DNA of 64,000 nt from Chrysemys picta bellii (GCF_011386835.1 NC_088794.1:70008434-70072433); one strand, 5' to 3'. Numbered from the stretch's first letter, positions 35,480 to 47,880 are shown. Numbers and translations are program-made. Notes: a model not told the origin generated them from the sequence alone.

Positions 35480-37010
35480 GGACACTACTGAGAGTATCAA
35501 TTCAGGACAGATTGCTTAGCGCAGGGCAGTCACAGCCCAAGGCTGGGGTCCTTTGCACACCAAACCAGCCAAACAGAGAGGACTTCGGTTTTACCCCACT
35601 GGCTAACCAGAAGTCATACAAGCAATTCCATTACACACTCCAGTTTCCTAGTATTACCACTAGCACCGCTTCTTATGGGAATGAATGGTTATGAAAACCA
35701 ATACCCCAGTAAAAGAAAAAAGGTTCTCCCGATCCCAAAGGACCAAGCCCCAGACTCGGGTCAATATACAAGTTAGATCTTACCCACAAATCATGTTGTT
35801 GCCAATTCTTTAGAATCTAAAATCTAAAGATTTATTCATAAAAAAAAAGAAATATAGATGAGAGTTAAATTGGTTAAATAGAATTAATTACATACAGTAA
35901 TGGAAAAGTTCTTGGCTCAGGCTTGTAGCAGTGATGGAATAAACTGCAGGCTCAAATCAAGTTCCTGGAGTACATCCACAGCTTGGATGGGTCATTCAGT
36001 CCTTTGTTCAGAGTTTCAGTGTAGCAAAGTTCCTCCAGGGGTAAGAAGCAGAATTGAAGACCAGATGGAGGAGATGCAGCTTCCTTTTATAGTCCTTTTG
36101 CCATGTGGCTTGTGCTTCCTTTGTTCCAAACACAAGCTATCCAGCACATGGCATGGAAAAAGCTTAGCGTTCTGTCTATAGGCATGTCCCCGCATGCCTT
36201 GCTGAGTCACAAGATGTATCTGCCTTCTCTCAATGGGTCAGTTCTATAGCTGATGGTCCTTAATGGGCCATCAAGCAGGCCAGGCAGTGCTGATGCCAAA
36301 CTATGTGGGGTGTCACCCAGAAGCACAGCACAAGTTTGAAATATAGACAGTATAGAGCCAATACTTATAACTTAAAATACAGAAATGATACATGCATACA
36401 GATAGTATAATCATAACCAGCAAATCATAAACTTTTCATAGACACCTTACTTGACCTCCTTTGCAGGGCAAGCTCCAGGCACCAGCTGAGCAAGCTGGTG
36501 CTTGGGGAGGCAGATTGTTGGAGGCGGCATTCTACCCAATCCTGGGGCGGCACAGACGCTTTTTTTTTTTTTTTTTGGTTCTTGTTCCGCTCCGGCCGCC
36601 CTGTAGGGGGCGGCGGCGCAGAGAACCAGAGTGCCCTGCAGGGCGGTCCTCTTCCTTCCCTCCCCGCCGACCAGAGCGGAGCCCTCGCGGCAGGCGGAAG
36701 GAGGCGGCGCAGCAGGAGGGGCCGCGTGGCAGTGCCCCTGCTGTAGCCCTGGCCACCCCCTTCTCTCTCTCTCTCTCCGCCTGCTCCCTCCCCCTGCTGC
36801 CCCCCCCAGCCGGTCCCCCTGCAACCACGCTCCGGCCGCGTCGCAGGTTTTTTTTTTTTTGCTTTGCCGTTCTGGCCACCCCATTTTTTTTTTATGCCTG
36901 GGGCGGGCAAAAAGCCAGAGCTGGCACTGCTCTTTGTACAAGAGTTGGTGCCACTATAGGACCTTGGTTGCAACAATGTCTATATGGTCACAGTTCATGT
37001 TAATAACATC
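35480..37010 (-). mobile_element. LTR-like unit (probably endogenous retroviral), split by hAT
   Basis: On the minus strand a TATA-like CTATAAAAGG (36083-36092) precedes an AATAAA (35831-35836) by about 250 bp, the spacing of an LTR's U3-R. The sequence around it (short A-rich segments, AATACAGAAATGATACATGC) resembles a high-copy turtle LTR repeat. It resumes after the hAT insertion at 36930 with GTTGGTGCCACTATAGGACC. There is no internal coding sequence on either side, so a solo LTR is most likely. Both outer boundaries are estimates, and a non-retroviral repeat cannot be ruled out. Confidence 0.4.
36464..36929. mobile_element. hAT-type element, CAGGGCCGGCTC family, 466 bp
   Basis: It begins CAGGGCAAGCTCCAGGCACC and ends GCCAGAGCTGGCACTG. 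The flanks CTCCTTTG and CTC-TTTG differ by one deleted base, consistent with a decayed 8-bp duplication. The interior is collinear with the 414-bp copy at 11981 (GGCAGATTGTTGGAGG, CCCAATCCT, two poly-T tracts, GCAGGGCGGTCCTCTTCC). The 160-200-codon frames on both strands are artefacts of G/C strand bias. Confidence 0.8.
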
Positions 37011-38299
37011 ACAGCCTGATGATCAGAGTTGCTGTGCACTCACAACTCCAATTAAAGTTAATGAGAGCTATGGATGGTCAACACCTTTAAAATCAGGCCT
37101 TACGTATATCAAGTTGGACACTCAAAAACTAAGACACCCAAAATTGGAGGCTACTCTTGAGAATTTGGGCCTGAGTGACTCATCCACGGTCACCCAATGG
37201 CCAAGTAGAATCATGGGAAATATGGCATAGGGTCTGCTAAACATCAGATAAGCAAATATCCAGTGGGAATTAGAACTTCATCTGAGCTTCTAAGCAGAAT
37301 TGGTCAAACATTAATTTGTCATATACAATTATCCTGTGAATTTTACTGTTATGCGTTGAACAAATTATTTGATAAAATAATATTATTGAATTAATATTTT
37401 TCCAATATTTTCCCCAGTATTTTTCAATTAATAGTTTTTTTTCCAAACAGCTTTATAGCTGGTCATATATTGTTAGTGGAATAATTTATTCAAAGATTAA
37501 TAGGAAAATCCAGTGAATTCAGTGAATAATTGGCTATAAGTAGGAAACCAGAATGATATTCATGCATTATGTGGTTTCTCACACTCCAAAGGTTGATGAT
37601 GCTGTTGAAATCATAATCCAGTAACAGCAGTAGAATAACACACAGTCTCAGAGAGAAAAGACAGAACATGTCTGACAGGACACAGAAGCATTAGAATGCA
37701 GAACACTGCTGCCATGTGAAGTGAAGCAGCAGGTCTGGGATTCTCCTTCCCCAAGCCCACTAGAGACTGTGTAGGTCACAGAGGAAACATGTTCAAAGAG
37801 GTGGCCAGCAGATGTTTCCCGCTCACACCAATCTTTCTGGCTGATTCACTGAATGAGATTTAGCAGGTGGAGGAATGCAATCGTGTCACTCCCCCCATCA
37901 TTAAGGTGCAAATGGGACGCTGCTAATAGGGGAAGAAGGATCACTCAGAAATCAACAAAGCTGAAAGAAAGGCTCCTGTATGGATGAGGATATGTGAAAG
38001 AATACACTGTTTTCCACATTCATGCACCTCTGGGGATAAAATGGCATCCTTTGCTTCATGGTAAGAGGGATTTGACCCCACCTTAACTGACTACAAAAAA
38101 CAGTTCACTTTTCTATTCAGAAAACTGGATTTAACTCCCTAAGAGTTGTGGAGTTCTTGTCACAACTGAACCAAATTCAGATCTAGCGTCAGTAGATTCA
38201 ACTTCATACGTATCTCAGTACTTATTTGCCTCCTGTCCCCCATCTCCACAGTGATTAACCACTTCCAGAATTGGATGTATCCTCACATCTGCCCTGTAA
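37011..38299. other. No recognisable feature
   Basis: AT-rich, only short frames, no element ends. Confidence 0.4.
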
Positions 38300-38440
38300 C
38301 ATCAGCATTTTATAGATGGGGACAGTGAGGCACAAAGAGACTAAGTGATTTGCCCAGGGTCACACAAGATGTTTGCAGCAGTACTGAGAATTAAGCCCAG
38401 GTCTCCTATGCAAATCCTAGTGAGGTGCCTTAACCACAAG
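38300..38440 (-). mobile_element. MIR-like/core-SINE fragment, reversed
   Basis: The plus strand reads ATAGATGGGGACAGTGAGGC, then AGTGATTTGCCCAGGGTCAC, then AATTAAGCCCAGGTCTCC and CCTTAACCAC. This is the reverse complement of the tRNA head and core of a MIR/turtle-type SINE (GTGGTTAA...GGAGACCTGG, GTGACCCTGGGCAAATCACT). The tail is missing. Confidence 0.65.
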
Positions 38441-40101
38441 CTCATTTTTACTTCCTTATAAGCATCCATGGAATTGCTCCACTAGGACTAAATTTGTTCC
38501 AATAAGAGGTTTTAGGGCTCAATGCAATAATGATGGCTGATCAAATAACCTATTGCTCCTTAAATATGCTCGTAAAAATAGCAGCTGATTCTTCAGTAAC
38601 AACCCCTAACACTGCAACTTGGTATGATGGTATTTTTGGCTTTACGATAAGGGACTGTAGTATTTTTCTGGGCATGATTACAATCAGCGTGTGGCACAAC
38701 GAAGATACCTGATTCAAAGTTAGCTGGAACAAAATAACAGAAAGGAAGAGAGAACTAAGGACAAAAATACTTTAATAAAATAATCATAAAGATATTGTTT
38801 TCTTGTCAATGTCACATTTAATTGCATGGAATCATTACTCTTCTCTCACTCAGTTAAACCCGACAGCTGGAAATGTTGCCCTCCATGTGATTCTGAATTC
38901 CCTAACTGTATGTCTAAGAGCTGATGGCTCGAATTCTGTTCTCAGCTACAAATTCTGCTCTTGGCTGCCTTCAGCTATGTGGAGTTACTCCCAATATATA
39001 GGGGGGCAACTGATAGGAGAATTTGCCTTGCTGACTCTGTACTTCACATTTTGAACACTTATAGCTGAGAAAAGGCCTTATCATGGCATAATGAAAACAT
39101 AAGGACTAGAAACCCATTTACAGGGCTATTAGCTAAGAACCTTCTTGGTGGCTTGTGGGCTTGGCAATGGGAGACAGAGCTTTTCACCCCAAGGCCACTG
39201 GTTCAGAATTCATCCCAGTTTGTTAGTGAATGAACACTGAGACCATCTGTTGACTGCAGTCTATGTAAAATGAGTGCCTCTCAATCAAGTTCCCAGTGCA
39301 CAGGTGGCTACATAAAACAAAATCACCATTGCTGTTGGCATTTCTTGGCAGTCGCTCTTGTTTTAATTTGTGCTGGGACAATCTCTGGGATGATAAACAC
39401 CCCCCTTGAAAGAGGGCTACCTTCCAATTGAGTGGTTGCATGGGTGGTGGTTAGGGTGGTGGATTCTCAGGTGTTGAGAGAAAGAGTGTCTTCTCTTTAA
39501 AGGGTGGTTATAACAACTGTGTCACTTTCGTGACCACCCAAACATGCCTGAGAAGTTTGAACAACGCAGCCACATGCTGGGAACATGGAGATATGTTGTG
39601 GGAGGGGTTCTGTTGTGGGGCTTTGTGTCCCTCAATCCCTGTGGCAGAACACAGTGGGAGACAAGACTGGAAGAAATTGTCATTCTTTGGCGGACACCAA
39701 AACTGAGATGTTAGTTTTCAATTCCTTTGGTTTTGTCTGTAAGCTTTTCTTAGGAAAGAGAACGTCAGTGTGACGCCATCGGTTTGACCAACATGTCAGG
39801 AACTGAACTAGGGACCTCCAGAGAATAAAAGCATGAGCTGATACAGCTTAAGCTAAAGAGCCGAGGCACCTTGCAGGTGAGGCTGAAACAGACTTCTGGC
39901 CTCTGAAAACTGGCACAAAGAGAGACCTGTAACACACTCTCACTACTAGATTATGTAAACAAGAAAGGATCCTGGTCTTCATTTCATGCTAATTAATGTC
40001 AGGGTAGTGCTCTGCAAAGTTGCAACAATTACTGGTTTGATAACAGATGTCACCTCTGACTGTATGAATCACTGAAACCTGACTGGTGGTGGTTGGATAT
40101 G
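38441..40101. other. No recognisable feature
   Basis: Short frames only (83 codons or fewer) and no repeat structure. Confidence 0.4.
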
Positions 40102-40232
40102 ATTATTATTATTATTATTTGTATCCTGGTAGCACCTAATGGCCCTGACTAAGATCAAAGCCATATTATCCTAGGCAGTGTACAAACAGAGAGTAAAAGA
40201 CAGTCCCTGCTCCAAAGAGTTTACAATCTAAA
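40102..40232 (-). mobile_element. SINE/LINE 3' tail with (ATT)n, reversed
   Basis: It begins with an ATTATTATTATTATT run, then GTATCCTGGTAGCACCTAAT, GGCAGTGTACAAACA and TTTACAATCTAAA. In reverse complement this matches the tail of the SINE at 16291 (TTTGTACAGGGCTTAGCACC...), which also ends in A/T trinucleotides. It is a tail-only fragment of the same group. Confidence 0.6.
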
Positions 40233-42891
40233 TAATTCACTGCAGCCTATACTGGATAACTGTCCCCAGAGCATACTAGATAACTTTTCTCTACCTGAAT
40301 CCCTGTCTTAAGTAAACAAAACCATTTGTGTTTTATAAACTTGTAGCGTGTGAAGCTCCTTCCTATGGTTAATGATTCTTGCTAATGCTCACATACTATA
40401 AGACAAATAAATTCTTCACTCCAGTCCACACTGTAATTTGAGTATTCCATTCCTGCTCTGTTGCATTGTCCATATTCTGCAACTTCAGCTGCATAATTCT
40501 GCACTCATTTCACATGTAGGATTCCCATTTGTCCCGTGCTTGAATTTAATAACGATTTGAGATTGTCAAATAAACTCCAATGAAAGTATTTAATCAAAGA
40601 TTATCAATTAGAGATTAGTACAGCACTATACAGGAAGAATAGAGATGCTGCCACCCATAGTGAAAGGTAATGAGCTGGCCTCTGTATCTCTCTCCTCCAT
40701 ACGTGGTAGGATGCTGGCAATTTGCACTCCCCAACCTAACGTCCAACACCTGTCTTTTTTATAGGATATGAGACATAGAAACCCCCTTTTTTAAGGGAAA
40801 AATACTTTACCATGGTTACATTTACTATGTGTTCTGTTTTTCAAATTACCGATGAAATTTCTTTTTATGGTCCTCAGTTTACCTGATTCTTGAGTAAAAA
40901 GAAATCTCTAATCTGGTCATTGTTGCTAATGGCTATGAAAAGTGACAGTTCTTAATGAGTTAAAAAATCTTTCAATAGGTCATTGTTTCAGCTGTTGTTG
41001 AACTCACCTGTAATAACAATTATTCCATATCAATCATCCATTCCATTAACAGAAAAGATCTGCCATAACAAGTATCCCTTATCAATCACCCAGTTTTATC
41101 TATTGTAGTAGTTTGAGGGGGTCTTTTCTCTGGACACGTGGATTCCCACAGACTTGAAGATGCTGAGGATAATTAGATACAGGCCAACACTCAGTCATAT
41201 AAAATTCCTGAATATCAGTCACTCACATGTTAAGAAGCAATGCTCTGGGCCTTAGAATTCAAATGCACTCTTTGCTAATACCAGAAAGATTTTGGAAGAA
41301 TAGTTCATATGTAAATGAATTTCATATACAGGAAAAAGAGGACTTAAAGGGTGAATATTTACTAATAGGTACTAACATACTGATGATAAAGAGAGGTACA
41401 TGCACAGAACAAATTTTGTACATGTAACAACCATCCACAGAGCAGATCACTGAGAAGGAGTCTGCTCTTCTTTTCTCTCTCTTTTTTTTTTTTAAAGTTA
41501 CTTGCTCAAGTTACGTTTATAAATAACCACTAAATGTGAAAGACTGGTGTAAAACTAAATAGCCATCTATCTTGTTCAAAATTCCCAATGCAAAGAGCAA
41601 TGGCAAAGGTGATGGATCCACTGAAAGAGCAACAAAATATTGTATTGTCCCCCTTAGTGCATAATGAACAACTGTAAATGCATACAAAATGGCCTGGAAA
41701 GTGTGAGTTGATTAGTAAGAGGAAATTCAGTGTAATTTTAGTAATGAAAAGGGAGATCAGGAAATAGCATTGAAAAGAATACGTTTAATTGCGTATAATT
41801 ACTTCATGTATATTTCAATCAGAAAAAGGAAAGGGAGCATACTAAATAATGCTGGTATGGCATTTACTCTAGGATGATTTTCCTAAACAAAAGGCTGAAT
41901 TTTGTATATTGCTTTTGAATAAAATAAAGATAGGCAGCTACAGTGAACCTGTATTATGAGGACGATTATGCAAAGCTTTTTGATTGTGATGGGCATAATA
42001 TGCTGTTTCTTCTATTTCTGTCCTAACTAAAGTTACTTGTTCTCATTCTTCATGGCTTGCATCTTTACATCTGTACAAAGTGAGTTTAAAATGCTGCCAT
42101 TATGATCTGTTAGCATTTTACACTCATTTTGCCAAGGAGTAAATGACTACACAAGGTGCAAGGCAGAAGAGAATCTGTCCCATTGTTGTTTAACATATAA
42201 TTGTTATTATCTGTCACAATCCACAGTTATTAGATGCTACAAATAGTAGCATCAATTACTTTTGTGGTAAATTGAACAGTTAATTTGACTAAGAATTTGC
42301 AGGATCAGACCATTATCAGTTAACAATTAATAAAGTAGAGACAAAATAAGCATTATATTGGCAGAGGAAATTAGGTGTATTTTAGAGCTCGGATTCCTTG
42401 GGCATGATTCAAACATTTGTCACTAGACAAGTGACCACACCCTTAAGAAATTAAAACAAAAAATCACCTCTGATTTTCTTTGGTTTCTTTGCACATATAA
42501 TAACAACTATAGGTAAAATGCCCTGCTATACCAGAGCAACTTGTGTGGCCATGGTCACTTCCAATTCTGGTATGATAACTGGTTTTTTATGCTACACGAA
42601 CCTGCTTTGGCTGGTAACAAACAAAATGCATTGTATTATATGAGGAGAGAACATATGGATGGTTATTCTACTATGGGGAGGGTATTTTGTTCTTTTTTTT
42701 ATTTTTACACCAATGTGCAGATATCTGGAGCATCTTTAAGGTGATAAAACAAATGTACAGCACTGCTAAGTGAAGCAGGGGGAACCCCTGCATGCTGGAT
42801 AAGTGGCTATTTCCATACTGATTTTGGCATGTGTGCAATCAAGAGATTTCACTGAGGCTGTAGTTAGCTGTATTGATTTTTAGAACACTTG
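40233..42891. other. No recognisable feature
   Basis: AT-rich with short frames. No domain, element end or tandem repeat beyond a short T tract near 41486. Confidence 0.4.
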
Positions 42892-42902
42892 TAATTTACA
42901 AG

Positions 42903-43113
42903 TATTAGGGGGTAGCCGTGTTAGTCCGGATCTGTAAAAAGCAACAAAGAGTCCTGTGGCACCTTACAGACTAACAGATGTATTGGAGCATAAGCTTTCA
43001 TGGGTGAATACCCACTTCGTCAGACGCAAGCGTCAGATGCATGTATTCACCCACGAAAGCTTATGCTCCAATACATCTGTTAGTCTATAAGGTGCCACAG
43101 GACTCTTTGTTGT
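42903..43113 (-). mobile_element. Foldback PLE-derived element 3
   Basis: An 11-bp duplication TAATTTACAAG lies at 42892-42902 and 43114-43124. The head TATTAGGGGGTAGCCGTGTTAGTC is unpaired. The arms of about 78-80 bp (AACAAAGAGTCCTGTGGCACC... and reverse complement) enclose a GACGCAAGCGTC-like centre. The two arms differ by only a few substitutions. Confidence 0.85.
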
Positions 43114-43124
43114 TAATTTACAAG

Positions 43125-43507
43125 GTTTCCTTTCTCCTGGTGTTTTCTAATTGTTTTTAATCCAGAGAAAAATGTTGCTGGGGGCTGAGTTTTCAAGCCT
43201 AGATATTGAAACTATGCATTTAAATCCCCCATTTGGTTGATTAAATAGATACTTGGGTTCCCAATACCAAATTTAAGCACCTAACTGCCAAATTGAGTTC
43301 CCAAATGCCAGATCTAGATGCCTAGCCTAGCTTACCAAAATTGAAAATTTGACTCAGTGGGCAAATTCTGCTCTGACCTGTCCAATCCCCTACGAGGAGT
43401 GGTTACAAAGGGACAGGGTATCAGTGCAAGAAGCTGTTTTCTCCTTGCACTGCTGCTCAGGAATCAGTCACAATGTGACTGTAGAGTGCAAACATTGCAC
43501 TAGACTC
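43125..43507. other. No recognisable feature
   Basis: Unclassified sequence between the foldback and the CR1 copy. It includes the repeated phrases AAATGCCAGATCTAG and CCAAATTGAGTTCCC, but no clear tandem unit. Confidence 0.4.
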
Positions 43508-45127
43508 TCCACAGAAACCAGGCAAACTGATTGAAACTATAGTAAAGAACAGAATTGTCAGACACATACATGAACATAATTTGTTGGGGGAGAGTCAACA
43601 TGATTTTTTTTTAAAAGAAATCATGCCTCACCAATCTACTAGAATTCTTTGAGGGGGTCAACAAGCATGTGAACAAGGGGTATCCAGTGGATATAGTGTA
43701 CTTAGATTTTCAGAAAGCCTTTGACAAGGTCTCTCACCAAAGGCTCTTAAGCAAAGTAAGCTGTCATGGGTTAAGAAGGAAGGTCCTCTTATGGATTGAT
43801 AACTGGTTAAAAGCTAGGAAACAAAGGGTAGGAATAAACTCTGTTTTCACAATGGAGAGAGGTAAATAGTGATGTCCCCCTGGGATCTGTTCTGAGACCA
43901 GTACTGTTCAACATATTCATAAATGATCTGGAAAAAGGGGTAAACAGTGAGGTGGCAAAATTTGCAGATGATGCAAAACTACTCAAGATAGTCAAGTCCA
44001 AAGGAGATTGCGAAGAGTGACAAAGGGATCTCACGAAACTGGGTGACTGGGCCACAAAATGGCAGATGAAATCAGGACCAGCTCTAGGCTCCAGCAAACC
44101 AAACACGTGCGTGGGGCGGCACAATTCCAGTGGTGGCATTCTGGGAGGGTTTTTTTGTTTGTTTGTTTTTTGCTTCAGCAGTTGCGCTCTTGGAGGCTTT
44201 TTTAAATTTAATTTTTTTGCTTGGGGCAGCAAAAAACCAATGTGCAAAGTAATGCACATTGGAAAACATAATCCCAACTATACATATGAAATGATGGGGT
44301 CTAAATTAGCTGTTACCACTCAAGAAAGAGATCTTGGAGTCATTATAGACAGTTCTCTGAAAAAATCCATTCAATGTGCAGCGGCAGTCAAAAAAGCGAA
44401 CAGAATGTTGGGAATCATTAAGAAAGGAATCGATAATAAGACAGAAAATATCATATTGCCTCTATATAAATCCATGGTACGCCCACATCTTGAATACTAT
44501 GTGCAGATGTGGTCACCCCATTCAAAAAAGATGTATTGGAATTGGGAATGGTTCAGAAAAGGCCACAAAAACAATTAGGGGTATGGAATGGCTTCCATAT
44601 GAAGAATGATTAATAAGACTGGGACTTTTCAGCTTGGAAAAGATACGACTAAGGGGGGATATGATAGAGGTCTATAAAATCATGACTGGTATGGAGAAAG
44701 TAAATAAGGAAGTGTTATTTATTCCTTCTCATAACACACGAACTAGGGGTCACCAAATGAAAGTAATAGGCAGCAGGTTTAAAAGAAACAAAGGAAGTAT
44801 TTTTTTCATTCAATGCATAGTCAACCTTTGGAATTCCTTGCCAGAAGATGTTGTGAAGGCCAAGACTATAACAGGGTTCAAAAAAGAACTAGATAGGTTC
44901 ATGGAGGATAGGTCCATCAATGGCTATTAGCCAGGATGGGCATGGAGGGTTTGCCAGAAGCTGCTTGCCAGAAGCTGGGAATGAGCAACAGGGGATGGAT
45001 CACTTGGTGATTACCTGTTCTGTTCATTCCCTCTGGGGCACTTGATATTGGCCACTATTGGAAGACAGGATAACTGGGCTAGATGGACCTTTGGTCTGAC
45101 CCAGTATGGCCTTTCTTATGTTCTTAT
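43508..45127 (+). mobile_element. CR1 LINE, 5'-truncated, split by a hAT element
   Basis: Broken plus-strand ORF2 frames carry reverse-transcriptase motif A (VYLDFQKAFDKVSHQRLL, about 43690-43745). A motif B-like block follows ([20 protein letters not shown], 43871-43930; the usual Q is replaced by L), and then motif C (FADDAKLL, about 43960). After the hAT insertion come ERDLGVIIDSSLKKS, KSMVRPHLEY, WLPYEE and [10 protein letters not shown], the CR1 C-terminal landmarks. ORF2 ends at a TAG near 44928. A 3' UTR with GATGGACCTTTGGTCTGACC follows, and then a TTCTTATGTTCTTAT tail at 45113-45127. ORF1 and the endonuclease are missing. Stops near 43868, 44018 and 44576 disable the coding region. 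Confidence 0.85.
44073..44237. mobile_element. hAT-type element inside CR1, right end lost
   Basis: CAGGACCAGCTCTAGGCTCC begins immediately after ...GCAGATGAAAT of the CR1 frame. The interior GTGGGGCGGCACAATTCC, TGGTGGCATTCTGGG, poly-T tracts and GCTTGGGGCAGC match the 414-bp copy at 11981. The expected GAGCCGGCCCTG end is missing, and CR1 resumes at about AATGTGCAAAGTAATGCAC. A deletion therefore removed the right terminus and a few CR1 bases. The 170-codon frame crossing this junction (44066-44578) is a chance fusion. Confidence 0.7.
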
Positions 45128-46260
45128 ATAAAGGGGCCAGAGATGGTGCTAGACCCCTTTGCCTATCCAGAGGAACAGAATACACTGTGCCTTTTAAAAC
45201 AATGTGGGGAGCTAAATTCCATGGCAACACTGGTGTCCAGGAGCCATGAAGGAATGCCAACTGCGTCTGCCAGAAATCTTCCCGGGCCTCCTGCTGCAAT
45301 GCAGTCCCCTTCACCCACCACTTCCAGTCAGGCTGTACTTTAAAGGTACCATCTAGTTCTTAATAGGATCACAGTTCAGAATTTGGCCCAGTATTTTAGT
45401 CATATATACATTTTTCCTTATCTTTTGTTTAAAGAAGAATGCCTTGCAAATGTCAAAGTGTTAATTCTTGAAAGATAACAAGTGAAACCCCATTAGATTA
45501 TTCAGTGAAATATTTGGCAGGTCAGCAAAGGCAAACATTTTAAAAAATAGCAAGTAACTGTTTGTTTCAGTGCTGATATATAAGATGGATTCCTTTGAGG
45601 TTGCTATCTCCTCTGAATATAACACTCCCCTCGCCCATACTCACAAAAAAGTGCCTGCTGTGGGAGTCTATAGTTAAATCTGCACTTGTGAAGCACCTGC
45701 TGTTCAGGTAAGCAAAGTCCTCATCCTGTGGGATGCAAATCTGAAGGAACACCATCCCATAAAGAATCTTTTAGAACCTCTTTAAGGATGAAATGCCTTG
45801 AAATATTATGACATACATGGGATTTCATTGATGCCTGGGCCTTATGCTGCTCCTCTCCACAGGGGGTGAATTTCATTCTAATAGGACAGTGTAAACTCTG
45901 ATTGTGAAATTCATCCCTCCTCTTTCAGCAATAGATAAGCCTTGTGCTAGACTTCTGGTCAGGATTCAATTTCTCCCTTCAGGTCTGTAGTCCCACTGAA
46001 GCCATGGAGCTGAATGCATGAGTAAGCTGATCTTAGGTCACCGCTGTTGTGTGAATTCTGCTCTCTGCTACAGAATGCAGAATCTGTCCATTGTTGGGAT
46101 TTGTCTTTGTGGGTCTGATTTTGAAAAGGCCTTAATCTGGCCTGTTTTTGTGAGAGTTGTCACAGTGAGACATCTAACTGACAGCATTTGTACTTTCAAA
46201 TAGTGGTGCCACAGACTTATGCCTGTAAAAATGCAGGCTGTTTTTCAAAAGAGGCCCTGT
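45128..46260. other. No recognisable feature
   Basis: Short frames on both strands. Near 45865-45925 GTGAATTTCATTCTAATAGG and its near-inverse GTGAAATTCATCCC suggest one more decayed small MITE. Confidence 0.35.
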
Positions 46261-46418
46261 GGGCCAAATTCTCCCTTTATTTACCCCTCTGCAGCCCATC
46301 CAAGTTGTTCGGTCCAAATGCGTTGCTACTTACTTTGAGTTTAAACTGGTGGAACTCCATGAAGCTCAATGGTGTTATTTCAGATTTGGGTTGGTGTAAC
46401 TGAGAGCAGAATTAGGCC
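46261..46418. mobile_element. GGCC-ended MITE
   Basis: The left end GGGCCAAATTCTCC and right end GAGAGCAGAATTAGGCC are inverted relatives of the GGGCCAGATTCTG end common in turtle MITEs. The centre GGAACTCCATGAAGC is palindromic. No clear target duplication. Confidence 0.45.
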
Positions 46419-47389
46419 TGCTGGATTTGCATGCAGTTAGGTATAAATGATGGAACTATTTTGATCTATAGGTCAGTTCGGGGGTGGGGAGGGGGAAGAA
46501 GCTCTTCAGAATTGCCAGAGGTGTGGAAATCTCATCAAACAATCATGAGATTTCCAGATAAATGTTGCAAACTCAGAAGGTTTATATATTTTGCATATAG
46601 TTCAGATCACCAGAACCTCCCTCTTGCAGCATTTAGTTTTACAATGGTGTTTTACAAATTATCCAGTATCAGAAAACCCCAAGTTTCGTTTAGCAGCAGC
46701 TTTTACAACAGGAAGAACATAGTGCCATTTTCTGCTTCAATGGGTCAGTGAATGCAACAAAGACGGTTTGGAGCCCACACATTGGAGTTCTATCTTCAAA
46801 TAAATTATAAGTTATCAGAGCATCAACTGGTCAGTTTATGTTTCTGATGGTGAACTAGCAACTTGATTTCTTTCTCTCTTTTTCCCTCTCTCTCTCTCTC
46901 TTTATTTTAATACTCTAAGATTTCTGTAGTTGAACTACACCGGCATTCTATTTACAGAGCTCTGGGGAGGGTACTCCTATTAGTTGTGAAAATTCAGCCA
47001 TTACATTTTATCATGAGACCTAAGAATGGTTCCTCTGTGGTAGTTATCTTAAGAAGGCACTCACCAGGGGATCCTTATGTTCTTTCTCACTAACTTCTGA
47101 GGATATTTGCAAACAGTGCCAAAAATTCAGTGAGTTCATTATATGCGAGTAGAATTTTTAAGCAGATAATGTAACTCTGTATAATTGCATTTCCTTTTGT
47201 CCATAAGCACCAGAATTCATCTGTTATAGTTTTTTCCCCATTATTTAGGGTCAGTAGGCACCATCCCTACTGAGAACGCTTTGCCTTCTTTGCTGGAGAT
47301 TTTGAACTCATGCAGCAATGAGTACCTAGTATAATAGTGATTGACTTCCAACTGAGAATGTTGCAAAGTTACTACCAGCTCTGTGATGA
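46419..47389. other. No gene; (CT)n tract
   Basis: Unclassified, apart from a CTCTCTCTCTCTCTC microsatellite at about 46887-46902. The 106-codon plus frame at 46431-46751 shows no domain I recognise. Confidence 0.4.
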
Positions 47390-47880
47390 GGTGTATGTTG
47401 AAAATAGGAAGAGTTTAAATGCCATCGCTGGGTAGAAAGAAGAGTAGCCCTGAAAGTCTGCCAGACCTGGAGAGAAGATCTGGTGTCTGAGGCTCATTAA
47501 ACTGCTGAAAGGTGGAATTGACAACTATGCCTCCTGAATGGGGAGATGTCTATAAAAAGGAAGCCTCCCTGAAAGAAGAGGAGAGAAGAGCTTAGGGTTC
47601 CTTCTAGTGCTCCCCACCCCCGGGGGGAAAAGAAATGAAGAGAGATTAACTGCTTGCCCTGAATAAAGAAGGGCTATATGCCACTTTCTGTTTGAATGGT
47701 TGTTTATGGGCTTTTGGACTTTGATACAAAAGCCGCCCTAGGATTTTTACATTTAGGGACACTGAGGGTAAGCGGAGTGAGGCAAGAGAGCCCCTAGCAA
47801 ACACTGCTAGAAGAGGTTTTTAACATAAGGCACCACAAGGCGGCACAGTACCCACAAGTGTGACTATGTAGAGCCATCTC
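47390..47880 (+). mobile_element. Possible LTR fragment with promoter-like elements
   Basis: A TATA-like TATAAAAAGG (47551-47560) precedes AATAAA (47662-47667) by about 110 bp. The sequence between is purine-rich and contains a C/G-rich cluster (CCCCACCCCCGGGGGG), and the region is GC-richer than its surroundings. The layout suggests U3-R of an LTR in plus orientation. No terminal TG...CA pair, duplication or coding region is visible, so a chance promoter-like pattern is possible. Confidence 0.3.

Noticed and set aside
36425..37230. Overlapping frames of 115-199 codons on both strands
   Set aside because: They lie in the GC-skewed hAT element and flanking repeat. Poly-K/E/G/R-type composition in several frames at once indicates base composition, not coding.
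44066..44578. 170-codon ORF as a novel gene
   Set aside because: It is a fusion of a truncated hAT element with downstream CR1 ORF2 sequence.
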